Notes under the pieces: generated by a model
The model's database searches: none
What the model was told of the DNA's origin: nothing
What the model saw: only the letters and a program-made list of their open reading frames with translations
Part shown: in pieces, positions 21,625-32,597 of the stretch
Layout: every line of letters begins with the position of its first letter
How positions within the stretch are numbered: position 1 is the first letter of the stretch
Translations under genes and position numbers: made by a program
Assembly: GCF_035046505.1 (NCBI RefSeq)
Contig: NC_089822.1
Coordinates: 265,495,024-265,559,023, forward strand
Source of the DNA: Tiliqua scincoides
Taxonomy: Eukaryota; Chordata; Lepidosauria; Squamata; Scincidae
Length of the DNA stretch: 64,000 bases
Reading direction: 5' to 3'

Positions 21625-21785
21625 TCAGGGACATGCGGGGGGGGGAGGCAGGTGAGGCAGAGCCTTCCCACCGAAGTCCTTCGAAAAACATCTCTGCTGT
21701 ATGAGGCTCTTTTTGAAGGACTGCAGTGGGGAGGCTCTGCCTCACCTGCCTCCCCACCCACCACACATCCCTGAAGGGGCTGAAT
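21625..21785. repeat. MITE-11 foldback element
   Basis: 'aggcaggtgaggcagagcct' near 21649 is the complement of 'aggctctgcctcacctgcct' near 21733. Arms are about 55 bp. Single-arm relatives lie at about 43745-43830 and 44030-44100. Confidence 0.7.
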
Positions 21786-22104
21786 GCCTCATGGGCTTGT
21801 TCAGAGAAAATGCTCTTTGGGGCATTGTTCTGTCTTCCCACACAAGGTTGGCAGAGGGCCGACCCCTGCCCCCCCCCCCCAAGTATTCGTGCACGTTTAC
21901 CTGCCCCTTGTGGCCACACTGATTTCCTGGCCGTTTCCAGATCCAGCACAAATTCTTACATTTACTTTAAAAGCTCTTCAAGAAAAAAATGGTGGAGGGG
22001 AACATGACTGAGATGTATAAAACTAAATATGAAATAAAATAGTAGCCAGTTATAACCAGTTATAGTTAAAAGCCATATAGTTATAGCCAGTTATAGTATT
22101 CTTT

Positions 22105-22317
22105 AACACAGTCCTGGAACACACCAACAGTCTGAGGCAAAGAGGCAAAGAAGGAAGGCCCATAGCCAGGGAGACAGACCAGGGACAGACTGCACTTGCT
22201 CCCGGTGGGGAAGGGATTGTCACTCCCGGATTGGCCTTTTCAGCCACACTAGACGCTGTGCCAGAACCACCTTTCAGAGCGCGATACCAGAGTCTTTCGA
22301 GACTGAAGGTTGCCAAC
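22105..22317 (+). mobile_element. LINE 3' end with internal deletion
   Basis: A short upstream piece (acagtcctggaac) is joined directly to the 'ccaacagtctgaggcaaag' region, so about 300 bp of LINE is missing. The tail with AGTCT-TTCG-AGACT is intact. Confidence 0.85.
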
Positions 22318-22385
22318 AAACAGTATACTTTAAAATATTTATAACTATTTTAAAGTATGAAATGATAGAAAATTAAAAGCCCTTC

Positions 22386-23357
22386 ACTTTAAAAGCCATG
22401 AGAAAAAAGACACCTGAAGGAGGACATGATTATGAAAATGAAATATTTTAAAATAATATTTTAAAGTATAAAATTATTTAAAATTAAAAGCCCTTCACTT
22501 GCTTTAAAAGTCCTTCATGAGAAAAAGGGTACCGGGGGGGGGGGTGTGTGTGTGTGACATAACTGAGACACCTAAAGTTGTGCATGAGATGGACAGAGTG
22601 GATAGAAGGATTTTCTTTTTCCTCTTACACAACCCCAGAACTAGGGGACATCTGCTAAAACTGAGTGGTGGGAGAGCAAATAAAAAGAAATATCTCTTGA
22701 CTCAGTGTATAATTAATCTATGGAACTCCTTGCTATAGGGCAGCATGTCTCGACATTCGTCCCCCACCATACCACTTCACTTGGTCCACCTATTGGAAGT
22801 ACCAGCAGAAGTAAGTGGCAATGATGTCACCAGTTACTTCCAGATTGGGAAGCCAGATGCAACACGACAAACACTGGTAAGAGGCTCACGGCAGATGGGA
22901 GGGCTTTTTTGAGTGTGTGAAAAGTGCACGCTAGAGCACTGCCCACTGAGCCGAGCCTCTTACTGCTGCTTGTCACATTGCTGGTCTCACTGCCTGGTGG
23001 CGAGGGTCTGTGGGTGGGGGAGGAGTTTTATGAGTACCACCGGACACCACCTCCAGTACCACCAGTGGCATGAGTGCTACTGGTTGGCAAACACTGCATA
23101 AGATGCTGTGATGGAACCTGAAGGCCTAGATGCCTTTAAAAGGGGATTGTGGACAGCTTCATGGAGAAGTCCATCACAGGTTACAAGCCATGACGGGCAT
23201 GCGCAAATTCCCAGTTTTGGAAGTAGGTGACCTCAGAATGCCAGAGGTAAGGGAGGGCCCCAGGATGCAGATATCATATTGAGTGCCATCTGGTAGACCC
23301 ACTGTAGAAGCTGGACTAGGTGGGCCTTTGGCCTAACCCAGTGGGGCTCTTATGTAA
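22386..23357 (+). mobile_element. CR1 LINE 3' part, split by MITE-7
   Basis: The left piece, 22386-22740, encodes fragments such as MDRVDRRIF and reaches 'ggaactccttgc'. The right piece, 23101-23357, resumes at 'gatgctgtgatgg' and ends in the decayed CR1 3' end. The two pieces are collinear, so the element between them is younger. Confidence 0.8.
22741..23096 (+). mobile_element. MITE-7, hAT-like element
   Basis: Starts CAGCATGTCTCGACATTC and ends CTGGTTGGCAAACACTG, inserted in the CR1 copy. The second copy, at 63334-63824, has a perfect 8-bp target duplication. Confidence 0.75.
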
Positions 23358-24611
23358 TGAACACTCGCTCCTAAAGGTGCTCAGGAATATATCTCGGTGG
23401 AACTGGAAAATGAGGGGGCCTTGCTCAAGCACTCCAAAGAGAGAGCAAGACAAGACTGTTGGGGCAGTCGGGTAGATCTAGTGGGTGGTCAGGCAGCAGG
23501 TCACGGGAGCAGGGTGTAGAACATCCCCCACCAGCTTGTCACTTCCCCCCAGCCCTCCACCTGAAGCAAGTACTAAATTGGCCTCATGGAGGGACCACCC
23601 CACACATGCAGCACCAAACAACAAAGAATCCTGTCTTGTCAAAATCACGTTAAATATATGTGGGCTTAATCAATTAAAACTCAACTGATTAATCAAAGGC
23701 CTGTTCACAGCACAAGCCTATGCATGTCTAATACTAGAATCTGGGGAGGGGGTTTCACCCACTGAACTTGATCCAGCAGTAAGGCATAAAACCTTCTGTA
23801 CAAGCAGTATCATTTCACACTACATAGTTATAATACAGAATTCCTTGCCACAACCTATGATAATTGTTTCTAGTCAAGGGGGCTTTAAAATCCTTGAAGA
23901 CTCCCAATGGAACCTCCATGTTCCAAGCCAGTAGACCCCTGAATACAAGTTTTTTTGGGGGGAGAAACAAGGAGATGGCTGTTGCCGCCACGCCCTGCTT
24001 ACGAGCTTTTCAGAGGCATTTGGCTGACCCATGTTGGAAGCAGCACGTGGGACTGCCTGGATCTGTGATCTGACCCCACCGGATGCTGATGTTCAAATGT
24101 TCATGCATCTTGATGGCTAGTTCACCAGTTCATCAGCTGAATGTAGGTGCTGATACTTGCAGAGGCTCTTGGATACTGACACGACAAGGAACAGCATCTC
24201 CTATCATTTGCTCGCCCTTCCCTGGACAGGACACAGTGGGAGAGAGGGACTGAGTGGATGGCGATGGCAGCGAAAACATCTTGCAGTTGTACTTCCCAAA
24301 CCCAGGCACTGGCCAGTGTGGAAGAAAGGGGCCTCCCTTGTGAGGGTAGCTTCCCTTTTGAATTACGAGTAATTCCCTTATCTGCAGTATTTCTTTGCTG
24401 CTTTCCAAACTATGATGGTTCTTAAAGCAATTCATAACAATCAAACTAGAACCAGGAATTACACAAAGAAACCAGAAGAGACAAAAATAGCATCTGTCAT
24501 AGCTCCAAAACTGGTGGGCAATGGATGGAATTGTTCAGTGAGAAACAAGCTTCAGGGCCACAATATGTGCTTTTACACAGCTCTGCTACCTGAAGTCTGG
24601 TTGGCCTAAGG
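23358..24611. other. Stretch with no recognised feature
   Basis: No convincing gene or repeat. Open frames here are short and lack domains. Confidence 0.4.
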
Positions 24612-24974
24612 CAGTGGTTCTCAAACTTTCAGCAACGGGACCCACTTTTTAGAATCAGAATCTGTCAGGACCCACCGGAAATGATGTCATGACTAGAAGT
24701 GACATCATCAAGCAGGAAAATTTTTTGCAATCCTAGGCTGCAATCCTACCCACACTTACCCAGGAGTAAGTCCAATTCACTATCATTGTTAGAAGTATAT
24801 GCATAGTAGCCTGTTAAAAGTACAGATCTATAACATTTCCCCAAATGCAGTCACATAGCAGGGTAGCATCAAATCTAATATAGTAAAAATAAAGTATTGA
24901 AATGAATGGGGACCCACCTGAAATTGGCTCACGACACACCTGGTGGGTTCTGACCCACAGTTTGAGAAACACTG
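24612..24974 (+). mobile_element. MITE-1, non-autonomous hAT-like element
   Basis: Complete copy with termini CAGTGGTTCTCAAAC and GTTTGAGAAACACTG. The flanks GCCTAAGG and GCCTAGCA share the first five bases. Confidence 0.88.
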
Positions 24975-25404
24975 GCCTAGCATAATAGAACTACATTGCT
25001 TGTCAGAATTCTTGAGCCCGGTCAGAGCTAGAATTCTTTCTAAAATAATTCTATGACTTTAGCGGACCCAATCCCTTCACTTCCCCACCTCTTCACACGT
25101 CAGCTCCAAACAAAGAGGTTTATTAAAAGGCAACAGGTGTACAGTAAGATAAATCAAGAAGGAAGCTTCTAGAATCGCACAGGACTGCTTGTAGACTAAA
25201 TGGCAGTAGATACCTTCATTGCAGCATCTTGGGGTGTGCTGGAAACAGCATCGCCGATACAGACAAAAGACCCACTGCCCAAACCTTCTGCTCTTAGTTT
25301 TTGCCTCTCCCTGCACATATCTGCTACTAAGCTGGTCACACACAATCCAGTATCATTCTCTCTCTCTTTCATTCCCACCCTTGCCTAAGAGGCTGGAACT
25401 AGCC

Positions 25405-25765
25405 CAGCAATTTTCAACCAGTATGCCATGGTTGAGGTCTGCTGGTGGGCCACAGTTTAGAGGACAGCGGTTGACAATGCCTGAAAAACTCTTCTGGGTT
25501 CTGGGCAGTGGCACAGCTAGAGGGGTTGCAAAACACTTAAGTTTTGCAGGGAGCCTTACTGCAGTGCTCTGTTTAGCTGTTTAGCTCCCACCAGCTGGAA
25601 TGGCTCCGAAAAGTAGGGGGAGGGGTCCCTTGCACACTGCAGTAAGACTCCCTGCAAAACTTTGTGCTTTGCACCCCCTCTAGTTACACCACTGGTTCTG
25701 GGGCACTGTTTCTAGGGCAACTGTCTGTAGTAACGAATCGTCTGTCCTTCCACTATCAGAGCTGC
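25405..25765 (+). mobile_element. MITE-5 copy interrupted by MITE-2
   Basis: Starts CAGCAATTTTCAACC like the full copy at 28863. The shared stretch 'ggttctgggg' to 'actgtctgtagtaacg' resumes after the MITE-2 insertion. The right end is missing. Confidence 0.7.
25506..25694 (+). mobile_element. MITE-2 foldback element
   Basis: Termini CAGTGGCACAGCTAG and CTAGTTACACCACTG. Exact 8-bp target duplication GTTCTGGG at 25498-25505 and 25695-25702, lying inside a MITE-5 copy. Confidence 0.92.
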
Positions 25766-26397
25766 ACTGAGCAACAGATTCAGAGGGGGCTGAGGGTTTG
25801 GTGAACTCAGACTGCTTTCCACCCCGTCTGCTGCCACCACTCTGTCCCTCTTTCGCTTCTGCTTCATGCTCACTCGAAGGCAGAACAGATCATTCCTTTA
25901 CTTACCGCACTCCTCGTGGGCCACCTGACACCCAAAAGTTCAGGTCTTCCGGTTTCACTGGAAGCCCTGCACTTGCAGGTTTCAGGCAGCACACAAGGGG
26001 TGTGTAAAGGGTGTTTTGGGGTTTTTTTAGGGCAGGGGTGGAGGAACTGAGCTGGCATTGAGTGGCATGTCATTTCATGCTGCCCCTGGCTGTGTAATCA
26101 TGTGATCGTGTGAAAAGCAGACCTCTTTGGATTGCTTTGGGACCTTGAAGTCACCAGCTACAGCTAGAGGCAAAGAAGGTGTATATTGGTTAAGCATTCC
26201 CTGGTAGGAGACATGAGTTGCATGACATAAAACAGTCCTTGTGCCCAGGTAGAAAAGGAAAATTGCTTATTTATATGGTTTTTCTTCTACGTGGCTATTA
26301 AGATTTGGGGTCGCATATTCTTTTTTTCACACAGTTCAAGCATCTCTATGGTTCTTGTCCTATATGTCATGACTATTAAGGTGCAAACCAGTAGAAT

Positions 26398-26399
26398 TC

Positions 26400-26450
<51 letters not shown>

Positions 26451-26452
26451 AT
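26398..26452 (+). repeat. (TC)n(AC)n microsatellite
   Basis: About 13 TC units followed directly by about 13 AC units, immediately beyond the stop of the locus 3 finger exon. Confidence 0.95.
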
Positions 26453-27518
26453 CACATGCTTGTTCTCCTGTGTGAGTGATTTTGATGACGAATAAGGTAC
26501 TGGCTCTGACTGAATCTCTTCCCACAGTCTGAACACTCGTACAGTTTCTCAGTTGTGTGTCTCCTCTGGTGCCTAGTCAGATACTGACACACGCTGAAAC
26601 TTTTGCCACAGTCCAAGCACTCGTACGGTTTCTCCCCTGAGTGGATTCTCTGGTGGCTAAGAAGGTTGGACTTGTTGGAGAAGGTCTTGGCACAGTCTGA
26701 ACAGGTGTACGGCTTCTGCCCAGTGTGGATCCTCAGATGGCTAAGAAGGTTGGAGCGATCGGAAAACGTTTTGGAACAGTCCGAGCACTGATACGGTTTC
26801 TGTCCTGTGTGGATTCTCTTGTGGGTATTGAGGTGTGAGCTCCGGCGGAAGCATTTCTCACAGTGTGGGCATCCGTACGGCTTCTCCCCTGTGTGCGTGC
26901 GCTTGTGGCTAATCAGGTTGGAGCTCAAACGAAAGCTTTTCCCACAGTCCGAACATTCATACGGTTTCTCACCAGTGTGTGTCCGCCGGTGGCTAGTCAG
27001 GCTTGAGTTGCAACGGAACCCTTTCCCACAGTCTGGGCACTCGTACAGCTTCTCTCCAGTGTGGGTTCTCTGATGCCTATGAAGGTTGGAGCTCCGGCGG
27101 AAGCTTTTCCCACAGTCCAAGCACTTGTACAATTTTTCTCCACCATGGGTCCTCTCGTGCCTGTGAAGGTCTGAGCTCCAACGGAAGCTCTTCCCGCAGG
27201 CTGTGCATTCGTATGGTTTCTCTCCTGTGTGGGTCCTCTGATGCTTACTCAGGTAGCCCTTGTCTCGGAAAACTTTCCCACACACACTACACATGTTCTT
27301 CCTCTTCCTGTTGGGGATTCTCTGTTGGCCTGCGATGCCGTGGAAGTCACTGCCTCGATAAGTATCGGATTTGTTCTTCCATTCCTCCATTTGGATTCCT
27401 TCCTGCTGGTTTGGTTGATCGGGATTCCCACCTCTTTCTTCCCGCATGTGATGCTTGATTTCTTCCAAGAACACAGGATGTGGTTTCCCCTCATTCTCGC
27501 CTTGCCACTCGTCCGCTC
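26452..27518 (-). CDS. Locus 3 terminal exon, 10-finger C2H2 array
   Basis: The acceptor ctttggattccag ends at 27519. The exon starts GAGCGGACGAG in phase 1, completing Gly with the G left by the linker exon (then ADEWQGENEGK). About 75 residues of polar linker precede 10 complete C2H2 fingers, the last ending HQNHSH. The contact positions are Ser- and Asn-rich (RSSNLHRH, RSSHLNTH, SNLLSH), unlike the Asp/Lys type common in loci 2, 4 and 5. Two neighbouring fingers (7 and 8, SNLLSH type) look like a recent duplicate. The stop is at 26452-26454. The expected product is a nuclear SCAN-dimerising DNA-binding protein. All three exons are in register. Confidence 0.9.
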
Positions 27519-27967
27519 CTGGAATCCAAAGAGAAGACTGAGTTTTCATGGGAGCCAAATCTCACCAAATCCATTCTTGCAAAGGGCAGACAAGAGAACA
27601 CATCCCCCCCCCCATGTATTTCTTCCAAAGCAGTGTTGGACCTGCCATGGCCTCACGCGACTTTAGAACCACGTGGGCGCCTCCCTGAGACTCCTAATGC
27701 GATCGGAAACTGTGCTTCCAGTTTGCCAGAAGCACAGTTTAAAGCATGGGAGAAGCTTCAGGAGGCTTCCCCGACGCGTCCTGGAGTTGCACAAGGCTCC
27801 ACGCACTCCAGGTAAATAGGGGGGCAGATTCATGCACAAGGGCAGCAGCATCCCGCAGGGGGTCGCCATCATTGACCTTTGCCCCAGGTTGCAGGGCTGG
27901 GGTGGTTCGCTACTGGTCCACTCAGACAAATACACAGCAGGCATCATAGCAGAAAAAAAGATGACTA

Positions 27968-28058
27968 AGGGCACAATCCTAACCAGGTCTACTCAGAAGT
28001 AAGTCCTATTTTGTTCAATGGGGCTTACTCTCAGGAAAGTGTGGTTAGGATTGAAGCC
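27968..28058. mobile_element. MITE-9 palindromic element
   Basis: Cleanest copy: 'agggcacaatcctaacc' at the left pairs with 'gtggttaggattgaagcc' at the right. The centre contains 'ctattttgttcaatggggc'. It lies in locus 3 intron 2. Confidence 0.8.
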
Positions 28059-28134
28059 TAAGTGGTAGTGGGTACCATGATAGAATTTACTAAAATTCCA
28101 TATAGGGGTTAAAGAGAGCTAATACTATGACACT

Positions 28135-28302
28135 GAATGGCAATAGATGCGGGATAGACAAAAGAAGTTATTGTTGACACAGTGCACAAGGAACTCATGG
28201 AACTCACTGCCAGAAGCATGAGGTTGTGGCCAATTGCTTAGATGGCTTTGAAAGGGGGATCCCTAAGCCATGATCCAGCAGGGCTCTTCTTATGTTTGCC
28301 TC
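28135..28302 (+). mobile_element. CR1 LINE 3' end, decayed
   Basis: Recognised by 'ggaactcactgcc', 'ttagatggctttgaaagggg' and the final 'gatccagcagggctcttctt'. Internal parts are lost. Confidence 0.65.
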
Positions 28303-28452
28303 TTTGAATCCTGCTTTAATGCTTATAAATTCTGTCTGTGGTCAGACATAAGCTCTTCTTGAATCTCAAACTCCTGCGGGTTGAAGGTGGGAGGAGGCCC
28401 CCTACTAAGCACTCCAGAGTCACACGTTTATTCAGGCACCAGCAATCCTTAC

Positions 28453-28582
28453 CTAGTGAGCCGGCATCTTCTTTGCTCTCCTGTTTGACTTCCCTGCACA
28501 TCTGTGTATGTGCAACTTCCTGGAGGGCTCCTTTCTCCCCTGGGAGATTTTCAGACACCTCCTGGAACAGCCGCTCTGCCCC
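28453..28582 (-). CDS. Locus 3 linker exon (KRAB-like box)
   Basis: Acceptor tgtttttcag is followed by GGGGCAGAGCGG, and the exon ends TCACTAG|GTAAGG. Its length is 130 bp, phase 0 in and 1 out. It encodes GAERLFQEV, then ALQEV, then MCREVKQESKEDAGSLG. The end resembles the KRAB A-box ending LYREVMLENY..ASLG, and VKQE is a SUMO-type site. The same exon occurs in loci 4 and 5. The KRAB relationship is inference from this short match. Confidence 0.85.
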
Positions 28583-28862
28583 CTGAAAAACAATAGTGCT
28601 ATTTTAATCAAAGCAGGATGAAACAAGTCAGATTTTTGCCTCGTTGGCTGAGGGACTATGTCGTGCCAAGGTGGTTTTGAAGATAACCTCTCCGTAGGAT
28701 GCCCCATCTCCTGTGCCACAGGTAGTGTTCCCTGGCAAGGTGCACTGCTGTCACTGTGACTCAACGGCGCCATCTTGGCTGCAGTACCAGAACATCTGAG
28801 CATTCCTTCAGTACCAATGGCCAATCTGAGACTACCAGGTCTTATAATGCCATAGCCCAAGC

Positions 28863-29165
28863 CAGCAATTTTCAATTGGTGGGTTGTGGGAGTTTGGAGC
28901 ACAGCGGTTGAAAATAGCTGAAAGCTCTTCCGGGTTCTGTGTCTCTGTTTCTAGGGCAACTGTCTGTAGTAATGAGTTGTCTATCCCTCTTCCTCTGCCA
29001 GCTCTGCTGGGACTGACCATTTTGGTACTACAGACAGTTGCCCTAGAAACAGAGCCACAGAACCCAGAAGAGTCTCTTGGAAGCTGGAAGTGTCTCTATG
29101 GCAAAGACCATAGAGAAGACCATAGAGATCAGTGTGCTTGAGAAGAAAAACATTGAAAATTGCTG
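28863..29165 (+). mobile_element. MITE-5, hAT-like element with internal palindrome
   Basis: Termini CAGCAATTTTCAAT and ATTGAAAATTGCTG. The flanks GCCCAAGC (28855-28862) and GTCTAAGC (29166-29173) differ by two transitions. Inside, 'ctgtttctagggcaactgtc' is repeated in reverse complement about 75 bases on. Confidence 0.85.
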
Positions 29166-29259
29166 GTCTAAGCAATGCATCTCTGTTGAAAGGACATCTA
29201 AGCTCCTGCTCCTTTTTCCCAGCAGCTGCCCTGGATCTTAATCCTTCCTTGATTTAGAC

Positions 29260-29488
29260 CAGCAGTTTTCAACCTGTTTTATCTCACGGCACACTGACAA
29301 GGTACTAAAACTGTCAAAGCACACCATCAGGTTTTCGTGAACTGACAAGGCGCACCATGCTGCCAGTGGGGGGCGCACATCTCCCATTGGCCCTACTAAT
29401 AAATGACCTTCACTCAAATTCCCGTGGCACACCTGTGGACCACTCATGACACACCAATGTGCCATGGCACAGTGGTTGAAAATGGCTG
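29260..29488 (+). mobile_element. MITE-4, non-autonomous hAT-like element
   Basis: Starts CAGCAGTTTTCAACC and ends GGTTGAAAATGGCTG. The flanks ATTTAGAC and GTTCAGAC differ by two transitions. It lies in locus 3 intron 1. Confidence 0.88.
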
Positions 29489-29721
29489 GTTCAGACTATA
29501 CACGTGGCTCCACACCCTCTGATCCTTGTTTGCTGCTCTGGAACAGCCCCTTTCCTCGCATGGGCCAGTGACCTGCTACTGAGCCACTGGGGTGGGCAGA
29601 CAGACAGCTCTCCCACATCTCAGAACTTGACACTCGGAGTTTGACTCTGACAGTGCCACCATGTGCTATGTATGCGCCATTACCAATTCTGAACCAGCCA
29701 AGGCAAAGGGGCTGTATTCAC

Positions 29722-30350
29722 CTGTTCTTCTTGTCTCTGAAGCTCCTGCTGCCTCTGCAGGAAGTTCTCTGCCAGGGCCACTGCGTGGCAGCAGCTCTCA
29801 GAACCATGTTCCATCACCCAGGTCTGGATTTCCTGGGGCAGGATGGCCAGGAATTGCTCCAGAATCACCAAGTCCAGAATCTGCTCCTTTGTGTGTCTCT
29901 CTGGTTTTAGCCACTGGTGACAAAGTTTCTTGAGTCTGTCGTAGACTTCCTGGGGGCCTGACTCTTCCTCGTAGTGGAACTGTCTGAAATTCTGGCGCTG
30001 TCCTTCTAAGCTGACGGCACCCACCACCGAGACAAGGCAGGTCTTAGTATCACTCCACAGGGCAGACTTGAAGAGTGGTGTGTTTCGCCATCCAGATGGA
30101 GGAGATTGCACTTCCTGCAGGAACTCCTTCCACTGGGCTTCCCAATGCTGGGGTGACACCCCCTCTTCTGGTTCCTGTTTAACATGTTGTGGTGCTGTCC
30201 TGCTGAAGTACTGCTTGAGAGTCCCCACTTGAGCAACGCGAGGGGTTCCTCCTGCTCCCCTAGGTCCCGTCTCTGGCATAGGGCCTCCCAAGTCCTCCCC
30301 CTCCGTTTTCATTCCTGAATCCACTCCCAGTGCTCCAATGCAGCCCTGAA
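29722..30350 (-). CDS. Locus 3 SCAN-domain exon
   Basis: Open in the SCAN frame to the donor GAACAG|GTGAAT at 29722/29721, phase 0. The likely start is the ATG at 30310-30312 ([10 protein letters not shown]), at the position of the conserved K-M-E of relatives. VKQEPEEG and HWEAQWKEF precede the SCAN domain, which runs [20 protein letters not shown], then [20 protein letters not shown], then LEQFLAILP, and ends with [13 protein letters not shown]. Upstream of the ATG, a different frame reads LQFRAALEH, the expected N-terminal family sequence, so an indel has shifted the original start out of frame. A CR1 copy begins about 30 bases further upstream. An acceptor-like ctgtcttcag at 30351-30360 could open an internal exon instead. 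The product pairs with other SCAN proteins in the nucleus. Confidence 0.85.
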
Positions 30351-30379
30351 CTGAAGACAGAGGAGAAAATCATTTTACA

Positions 30380-30912
30380 TAAGAACATAAGAAGAGCCCC
30401 ACTGGAAGAGGCCAAAGGCCCATCTAGTTCAACTTCCTGTATCTCACAGCGGCCCACCAAATGCCCCAGGGAGCACACCAGATAACAAGAGACCTCATCC
30501 TGGTGCCCTCCCTTGCATCTGGCAATCAGAGGCAGCCTGCCTCTCAGAACAGGAGCATGCACATACCTACCATGACCTGTAACTTGTGATGAACTTTTCC
30601 TCCAGAAACTTGTCCAATCCCCTCTTAAAGGCATCCAGGCAAGATGCCATCACTACTTCCTGTGGCAAGGAGTTCCACAGACTAATTACACGCTGGGTAA
30701 AGAAATATTTTCTTCTGTCTGTCCTAACTCTCCCAACACTCAACTTTCTTGAATGTCCCCTGGTTCTGGTGTTATGCGAGAGGGAAAAGAGCATCTCTCT
30801 ATCCACTCTGTCCATCCCCTGCATGATTTTGTATATCTCAATCATGTCACCCCTCAGGTGCCTCTTTTCTAGACTGAAAAGTCCCAAATGCTGTAGCCTT
30901 TCCTCATAAGGT
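30380..30912 (-). mobile_element. CR1 LINE 3' part next to the locus 3 SCAN exon
   Basis: On the minus strand it encodes GLFSLEKRHLRGDMIEIYKI and LWNSLPQEVVMASCLDAFKR and ends in the family tail, which abuts the 5' edge of the SCAN exon. Confidence 0.93.
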
Positions 30913-31164
30913 TTCCTTTATCTCCAGTAGAAAACTGTTGCTGCTCACACTTGCTGTTTCTGTAGAGGAAAATACTCAGCCACTGTGTTTAGAACCGTCG
31001 TTACATCTCCACCAAAGGGGTTTTGCCAACACCCGTGGGACACTTCTAAACCACATTTCTTACCATTTGGTTCTCTGGAAAAATGCTCCATACATCATTC
31101 AGAGACTTCCCTCCTGTGCCGAAGTCACATTTCTCCCTGTGGAAAGAGAGAGAAATTACCCTTT

Positions 31165-31545
31165 CAGTGTATTTATTTATTTTATTGACATATTTCATAA
31201 TCTGGCCCTTCAGCATCAGATTGTTCCCAGGGCAACTTACAATAAATTAAAACAGACAAAGAAACACAATACAATAATGTGAAAACAGTCACAGCAAAAA
31301 TGATCATGGCATGATTCTATGAAACTTTCCAAAGGCTCTGGGCAAACTAAAAAGTCTTTTCTGGTGTTGAAAAGACAACAAGCTTGGCACCCAGCAAATC
31401 TCCCTGGGGAGAGGCAGGTCCTATCTCTGGTCTCAACCTGCTTCAGTCCAAAAGGCGGGGATGCCTAGAGCAGGGTCTTTTAAGATAGCTGTCACTATCG
31501 GGCAGATTGTGGAGGAGTGGAGAGAACTGTCTCACAGGACTGGGC
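31165..31545 (-). mobile_element. L2-like LINE 3' remnant
   Basis: Starts with the reversed tail 'gtatttatttattttattga', followed by 'gggcaacttacaataaatta' and non-coding remnants. Identified by its resemblance to 16483-16945. Confidence 0.5.
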
Positions 31546-31567
31546 CATCCATGAGGCTGGCTGAGAG

Positions 31568-31655
31568 CCCAAGCCTATGCTTGTTTACTCAGAAGTAAGT
31601 CCCATTATAGTCAATGGGGCTTACTCCCAGGTAAGTGCGCATAGGATTGTAGTCT
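31568..31655. mobile_element. MITE-9 palindromic element
   Basis: Runs from 'agcccaagcctatgc' through 'tactcagaagtaagtccc' to 'gcgcataggattgtagtc'. Confidence 0.75.
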
Positions 31656-31679
31656 GAGGCAATAGCATTTGCTCTCACC

Positions 31680-31775
31680 ACTGGAAATGACTCCAAAGGG
31701 GAGGGGTCCCTTGCAGGGCGCATTCAGGAGCCTGCAAAATTTAGTGCTTTGCACCCCCTCTAGCTACTCTACAGA
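31680..31775 (-). repeat. MITE-2 fragment
   Basis: Right arm only: 'aaatttagtgctttgcaccc' followed by 'cctctagcta'. The left arm is missing. Confidence 0.65.
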
Positions 31776-31924
31776 TCCAGGCCTTCAGTTAGAGGCAGGA
31801 CTGAGTGAAACTCCCCCAGTCTCCTAATTTTAGCCAAACCATGTTCTCCGATGTTCTTCTAAAACAGTAGCTAATGGGTCTGTTGCAAACCTTAAGGGGG
31901 TCAGGCCCACTCTGTCATCCAGGC

Positions 31925-32090
31925 AATGATAATGTGAGACTCTGATCCAGGAAACTTGTGTTCCAATCCTCACACAAAGACATAACTTGGAGATTTGGGG
32001 GCAGTCACACACTCTCTCTCAAGCTGACCTACCTCACAGGACTGTTGTGATAAAATGGTGAGAGAGGAGGGATAACAAAGATGATAAATA
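31925..32090 (+). repeat. MIR-like (CORE) SINE
   Basis: Contains 'cttgtgttccaatcctcaca', 'cagtcacacactctctctc' and 'acctacctcacaggactgtt', the usual order of the sense MIR-like family. Confidence 0.6.
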
Positions 32091-32374
32091 ACAGAGTAGC
32101 TCTAAAGATGGTTATGATATTTTGAATTCTGTCTCACACACAGTTGTGGCTTTTCCCTCAGTTCTGCTTCCAGGAGCTTTGGAGGTATCACACAAGGCTC
32201 TTCCAATATCCCCACTAACCTGAAAGAGATTAATTAAAGAAAAAAATGTATATTCTACTTTTCTGCACAGGAAGGGGGATGACAGTGCATTGTAAGAGGC
32301 ACTTTACAATGTTCATCCAGAAAATAAAAACCAACAATAGATGGTAGCAGAGAAGCAAGCAAAGGCCCCAGAGG

Positions 32375-32597
32375 CAGTGGTGTAGCTAGAAGGGGTGCCA
32401 AGCACTAAGTTTTGCAGGGAGCCTCACTGCAGCATGCAAGCAGTCCCTCCCCCACCCCTTTGGAGCCATTCTGGGTGGTGGGAGCAAAACCGAGGCATAC
32501 ACCTGGCTCTGAAGGGAAGAGGGAAGGGTTGCCTGCATGCTGTGGTGAGGCTCCCTGCAAAATTGAGTGCTTTGCACTCCTTCTAGCTACGCCACCA
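32375..32597 (+). mobile_element. MITE-2 foldback element
   Basis: CAGTGGTGTAGCTAG at the left, CTAGCTACGCCACCA at the right. The flanks CCCAGAGG and ACCAGAGG match at 7 of 8 positions. Confidence 0.88.
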
